IMG/VR virus record: IMGVR_UViG_3300025151_000177
Coordinates: 1-31,152 of that record
Source of the DNA: a virus
DNA: 31,152 nucleotides
Reading direction: 5' to 3' (one strand)
The position numbers and the translations under genes are program-made. The notes below the pieces were generated by a model. It ran no database searches, was not told where the DNA came from, and worked only from the letters and a program-made list of their open reading frames with translations. This document shows positions 31,048 to 31,152 of the stretch, in pieces. Numbering within the stretch: position 1 is the stretch's first letter; the number at the start of each line of letters is the position of its first letter.

Positions 31048-31152
31048 ATTCTTCTATTAAGGTGAATAGTTTTTGATAACTCCTTATAGTTATCAATTCT
31101 CCTGCATGCCAGCGTTTCAAAGTTCTAAAATCACAAACTTTTCCCGATAACA
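31046..31152 (-). CDS. 3' end of a minus-strand gene, possible small DNA-binding protein (partial)
   Basis: On the minus strand an open frame runs from the window edge to a TAG at 31048-31046. The 34 residues visible begin LSGKVCDFRTLKRWHAGELI and end RSYQKLFTLIEE. The Arg/Lys/Trp pattern (RTLKRW) with a terminal helix recalls the C-termini of small helix-turn-helix-like proteins common in marine phages; this is a weak recall. It converges on the plus-strand gene at 30748-30876 across the terminator. The frame contains a perfect 9-bp inverted repeat, TTGATAACT/AGTTATCAA, at 31073-31096. Confidence 0.5.
   Translation of the reverse strand, partial: LSGKVCDFRTLKRWHAGELITIRSYQKLFTLIEE

Noticed and set aside
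31045-31074. ACTATTC/GAATAGT stem followed by TTTT as a plus-strand terminator
   Set aside because: It lies within the coding end of the minus-strand gene and behind a much stronger terminator, so it is probably incidental.
1-31152. Prophage or integrated element
   Set aside because: No integrase, attachment-site-like repeat, tRNA or host gene is visible; the window reads as phage throughout.

Overview
The window reads as part of an AT-rich, gene-dense genome of a tailed, podovirus-like marine phage. Almost all of it is coding, many genes share start and stop bases (TAATG, ATGA), and I see no tRNA, rRNA, integrase or CRISPR array. The virion proteins and the replication set remind me of HTVC010P-type phages of SAR11 and related marine bacteria; this host group is an inference. 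Terminase, portal and capsid genes are not in the window, so the genome continues on both sides.

Layout. (1) 1-13569, plus strand: late genes. These are the end of an unidentified gene, three small proteins, a P22 gp10-like tail/DNA-stabilisation protein, a T4-type lysozyme, a run of six very small Lys/Arg-rich proteins, a GTA-type holin, three virion-type proteins and a 1799-residue putative ejection protein. (2) 20892-13523, minus strand: the replication operon. In transcription order it holds a coiled-coil protein, a putative ssDNA-binding protein, a hairpin, an AEP/TOTE-type primase, an SF1 helicase, a family A DNA polymerase with leucine at the E. coli 762 position, a small ribbon-helix-helix-like protein and a PD-(D/E)XK nuclease. 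It meets the late operon tail to tail with a 47-bp overlap. (3) 20893-21015: two interleaved, divergent sigma70-type promoters flanked by an inverted repeat. (4) 21016-29366, plus strand: SNF2 helicase, a membrane-anchored coiled-coil protein, then a curli-like block (CsgF, CsgG lipoprotein, curlin-like secreted repeat protein, secreted FecR-domain protein), a second large ejection/polyvalent-type protein and a thermonuclease. It ends in a structured non-coding stretch and a Rho-independent terminator at 29601-29634. (5) 29651-30876, plus strand: four small or medium phage proteins, then a strong terminator. (6) 31046 to the end, minus strand: the 3' end of a converging gene.

The main point of interest is the curli-like block. 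CsgF and CsgG match the enterobacterial proteins over their diagnostic parts (CsgF N-terminal pore-binding motif, CsgG lipobox, pore loop and core). They are followed by a secreted curlin-like protein and a secreted FecR protein, with no CsgE, CsgC or CsgD in view. This would give an infected cell a phage-made outer-membrane channel and possibly a phage-made fibre. I recall csgF/csgG-like genes being noted in some marine phages but cannot check that here. The linked curlin-like and FecR partners, and signal peptides encoded inside the preceding genes, look less explored. Functions are inferred from motif reading; no database search was run.
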